A stretch of DNA of 64,000 nt from Allomuricauda sp. CAU 1633 (GTDB taxonomy: Bacteria; Bacteroidota; Bacteroidia; Flavobacteriales; Flavobacteriaceae). The translations under genes were made by a program, and so were the position numbers. Every line of letters begins with the position of its first letter. The first letter of the stretch is position 1. Location: assembly GCF_017313225.1 (NCBI RefSeq), contig NZ_JAFLNE010000008.1, positions 1 to 64,000 on the forward strand, given 5' to 3'. The notes below the pieces were generated by a model. It saw nothing but the letters and a program-made list of their open reading frames with translations, had not been told where the DNA came from and did no database searches. Below, one piece after another: positions 63,085 to 64,000 of this stretch.

Positions 63085-64000
63085 ATGAGCAAGTTCGATG
63101 TAATTGTTTTGGGCAGTGGTCCCGGTGGATATGTAACCGCTATCAGAGCCTCACAACTTGGATTTAAAACAGCCCTTGTTGAAAAGGAAAGTTTAGGTGG
63201 TGTTTGTCTCAATTGGGGATGTATCCCTACCAAAGCTCTATTGAAATCCGCTCAGGTTTTTGAATATTTGAAGCATGCCGAAGATTATGGATTGAGTGCC
63301 AAAAAAGTGGAACACGATTTTGGTGCTGTTGTGAACAGAAGTCGTGGTGTTGCGGAAGGAATGAGCAAAGGTGTTCAGTTCCTAATGAAAAAGAACAAAA
63401 TTGAGGTTCTCAATGGTTTTGGAAAAGTGCAGCCCGGAAAAAAAGTTTTGGTAAAAGGTGAGCATGGAGATACGGCCGAGTATACGGCTGACCATATCAT
63501 CATAGCTACTGGAGCACGAAGTCGAGAATTGCCCAGCTTACCCCAAGATGGGAAGAAAGTAATCGGGTATCGTGAGGCCATGTCCCTTGAAAAACAACCC
63601 AAGAAAATGATTGTGGTGGGTAGTGGTGCCATCGGTATCGAGTTTGCCTATTTCTACAATTCCATGGGAACCGAAGTGACCGTAGTTGAATTTATGCCCA
63701 ATATTGTTCCTGTTGAGGACGAGGACGTATCCAAGCAATTGGAGCGCAGCTTCAAAAAGGCTGGGGTAAAAATCATGACTTCTGCCGAGGTTACCAAAGT
63801 GAATACTTCCGGTGATGGAGTTAAGGCAACCGTTAAAACCTCAAAAGGGGAAGAAGTATTGGAAGCAGATATCGTACTTTCTGCAGTGGGTATCAAAACC
63901 AATATTGAAAACATTGGATTGGAAGATGTGGGTATTGCCGTGGACCGAGATAAAATCTTGGTAAACGATTATTACCAGACCAATATTCCTGGCTACTATG
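63085..64000 (+). CDS. lpdA: Dihydrolipoyl dehydrogenase (3' truncated by window)
   Basis: The first 305 codons of a flavoprotein disulfide reductase, read through the right window edge. FAD-binding GSGPGGYVTAIRASQLGFKT is followed by the redox pair in GGVCLNWGCIPTKALLKSA (CxxxxC) and by the NAD-binding VVGSGAIGIEFAYFYNSMGT. It is the E3 subunit of 2-oxoacid dehydrogenase and glycine cleavage complexes. The start MSKFDVIVLGSG is ATG 63085, with a good promoter 55 bases upstream. Confidence 0.95.
   Translation, partial: MSKFDVIVLGSGPGGYVTAIRASQLGFKTALVEKESLGGVCLNWGCIPTKALLKSAQVFEYLKHAEDYGLSAKKVEHDFGAVVNRSRGVAEGMSKGVQFLMKKNKIEVLNGFGKVQPGKKVLVKGEHGDTAEYTADHIIIATGARSRELPSLPQDGKKVIGYREAMSLEKQPKKMIVVGSGAIGIEFAYFYNSMGTEVTVVEFMPNIVPVEDEDVSKQLERSFKKAGVKIMTSAEVTKVNTSGDGVKATVKTSKGEEVLEADIVLSAVGIKTNIENIGLEDVGIAVDRDKILVNDYYQTNIPGYY

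Overview
The window is a 64 kb piece of a chromosome from a member of the Bacteroidota, family Flavobacteriaceae (marine Muricauda/Flagellimonas/Maribacter-like by gene content; genus not provable from the sequence alone). Reasons: moderate-to-low GC, near absence of Shine-Dalgarno sequences, promoters of the TTG-N19-TAnnTTTG type, an S1 protein and a ClpC of bacteroidete form, DUF3822, DUF4126, head-GIN and DUF4097 families, a KdnB-type Kdo oxidase, and many short intergenic palindromes. Almost everything is ordinary chromosomal backbone. I see no phage, CRISPR, IS element or classical defence island.

Layout. 1-530: the tail of an unidentified gene, then tRNA-Pro(TGG) and tRNA-Ser(GCT). 0.6-8.6 kb: a 7TM-HD phosphohydrolase, a thiolase with an NlpC/P60 peptidase, a TPR protein and gyrA. 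8.8-13.5 kb: clpC, a small unknown gene and nnr. 13.6-18.5 kb: the threonine operon thrA-thrB-thrC, preceded by a candidate leader peptide with a run of Thr codons. 18.5-21.6 kb: gcvT, an RmlD-like reductase, a pterin dehydratase and a YebC-family gene. 21.6-26.8 kb (minus strand): a RecD-like helicase, DUF4126, kdsB, a HAD phosphatase, kdnB and an acyltransferase, which suggests Kdo or modified-Kdo supply for lipopolysaccharide. 26.9-30.4 kb: a membrane-anchored unknown, DUF3822, rsmD and a Tat-exported enolase-superfamily enzyme. 30.47-30.77 kb: RNase P RNA. 30.9-33.2 kb: dnaX and miaE. 33.2-37.4 kb: pdxH-sixA-ppk1-ppx, a polyphosphate cluster. 37.4-42.3 kb: pyrR-pyrB-(STAS-like)-rnz and rpsA.

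42.5-47.1 kb is the most plastic part: a LysM/BON gene, a GH140/DUF4038 lipoprotein flanked by two diverged copies of the same ~250-bp segment (LysM 3' end, REP-like palindrome, terminator), an AT-rich DUF5677-like gene, cmk and a small lipoprotein. 47.2-52.8 kb: lon and, divergently, an ECF sigma factor operon with two periodic beta-helix envelope proteins. 52.9-60.5 kb (minus strand): carbohydrate genes (YdjC deacetylase, MFS exporter/importer, M48 lipoprotein protease, GH31 alpha-glucosidase, glycogen branching enzyme). 60.6-64 kb: a collagen-like lipoprotein, two tandem msrB genes, a DUF1572 protein, a long inverted repeat and the 5' part of lpdA.

The observations most worth following are the duplicated segment around the GH140 gene (with compensatory changes in the terminator stem), the dispersed palindromic repeat family with core CTGAGCGNAGTCGAAG, the 145-bp inverted repeat before lpdA, the threonine-operon leader peptide, and kdnB beside kdsB. 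Starts were chosen by family N-termini because ribosome binding sites are uninformative here; several genes appear to start with TTG.
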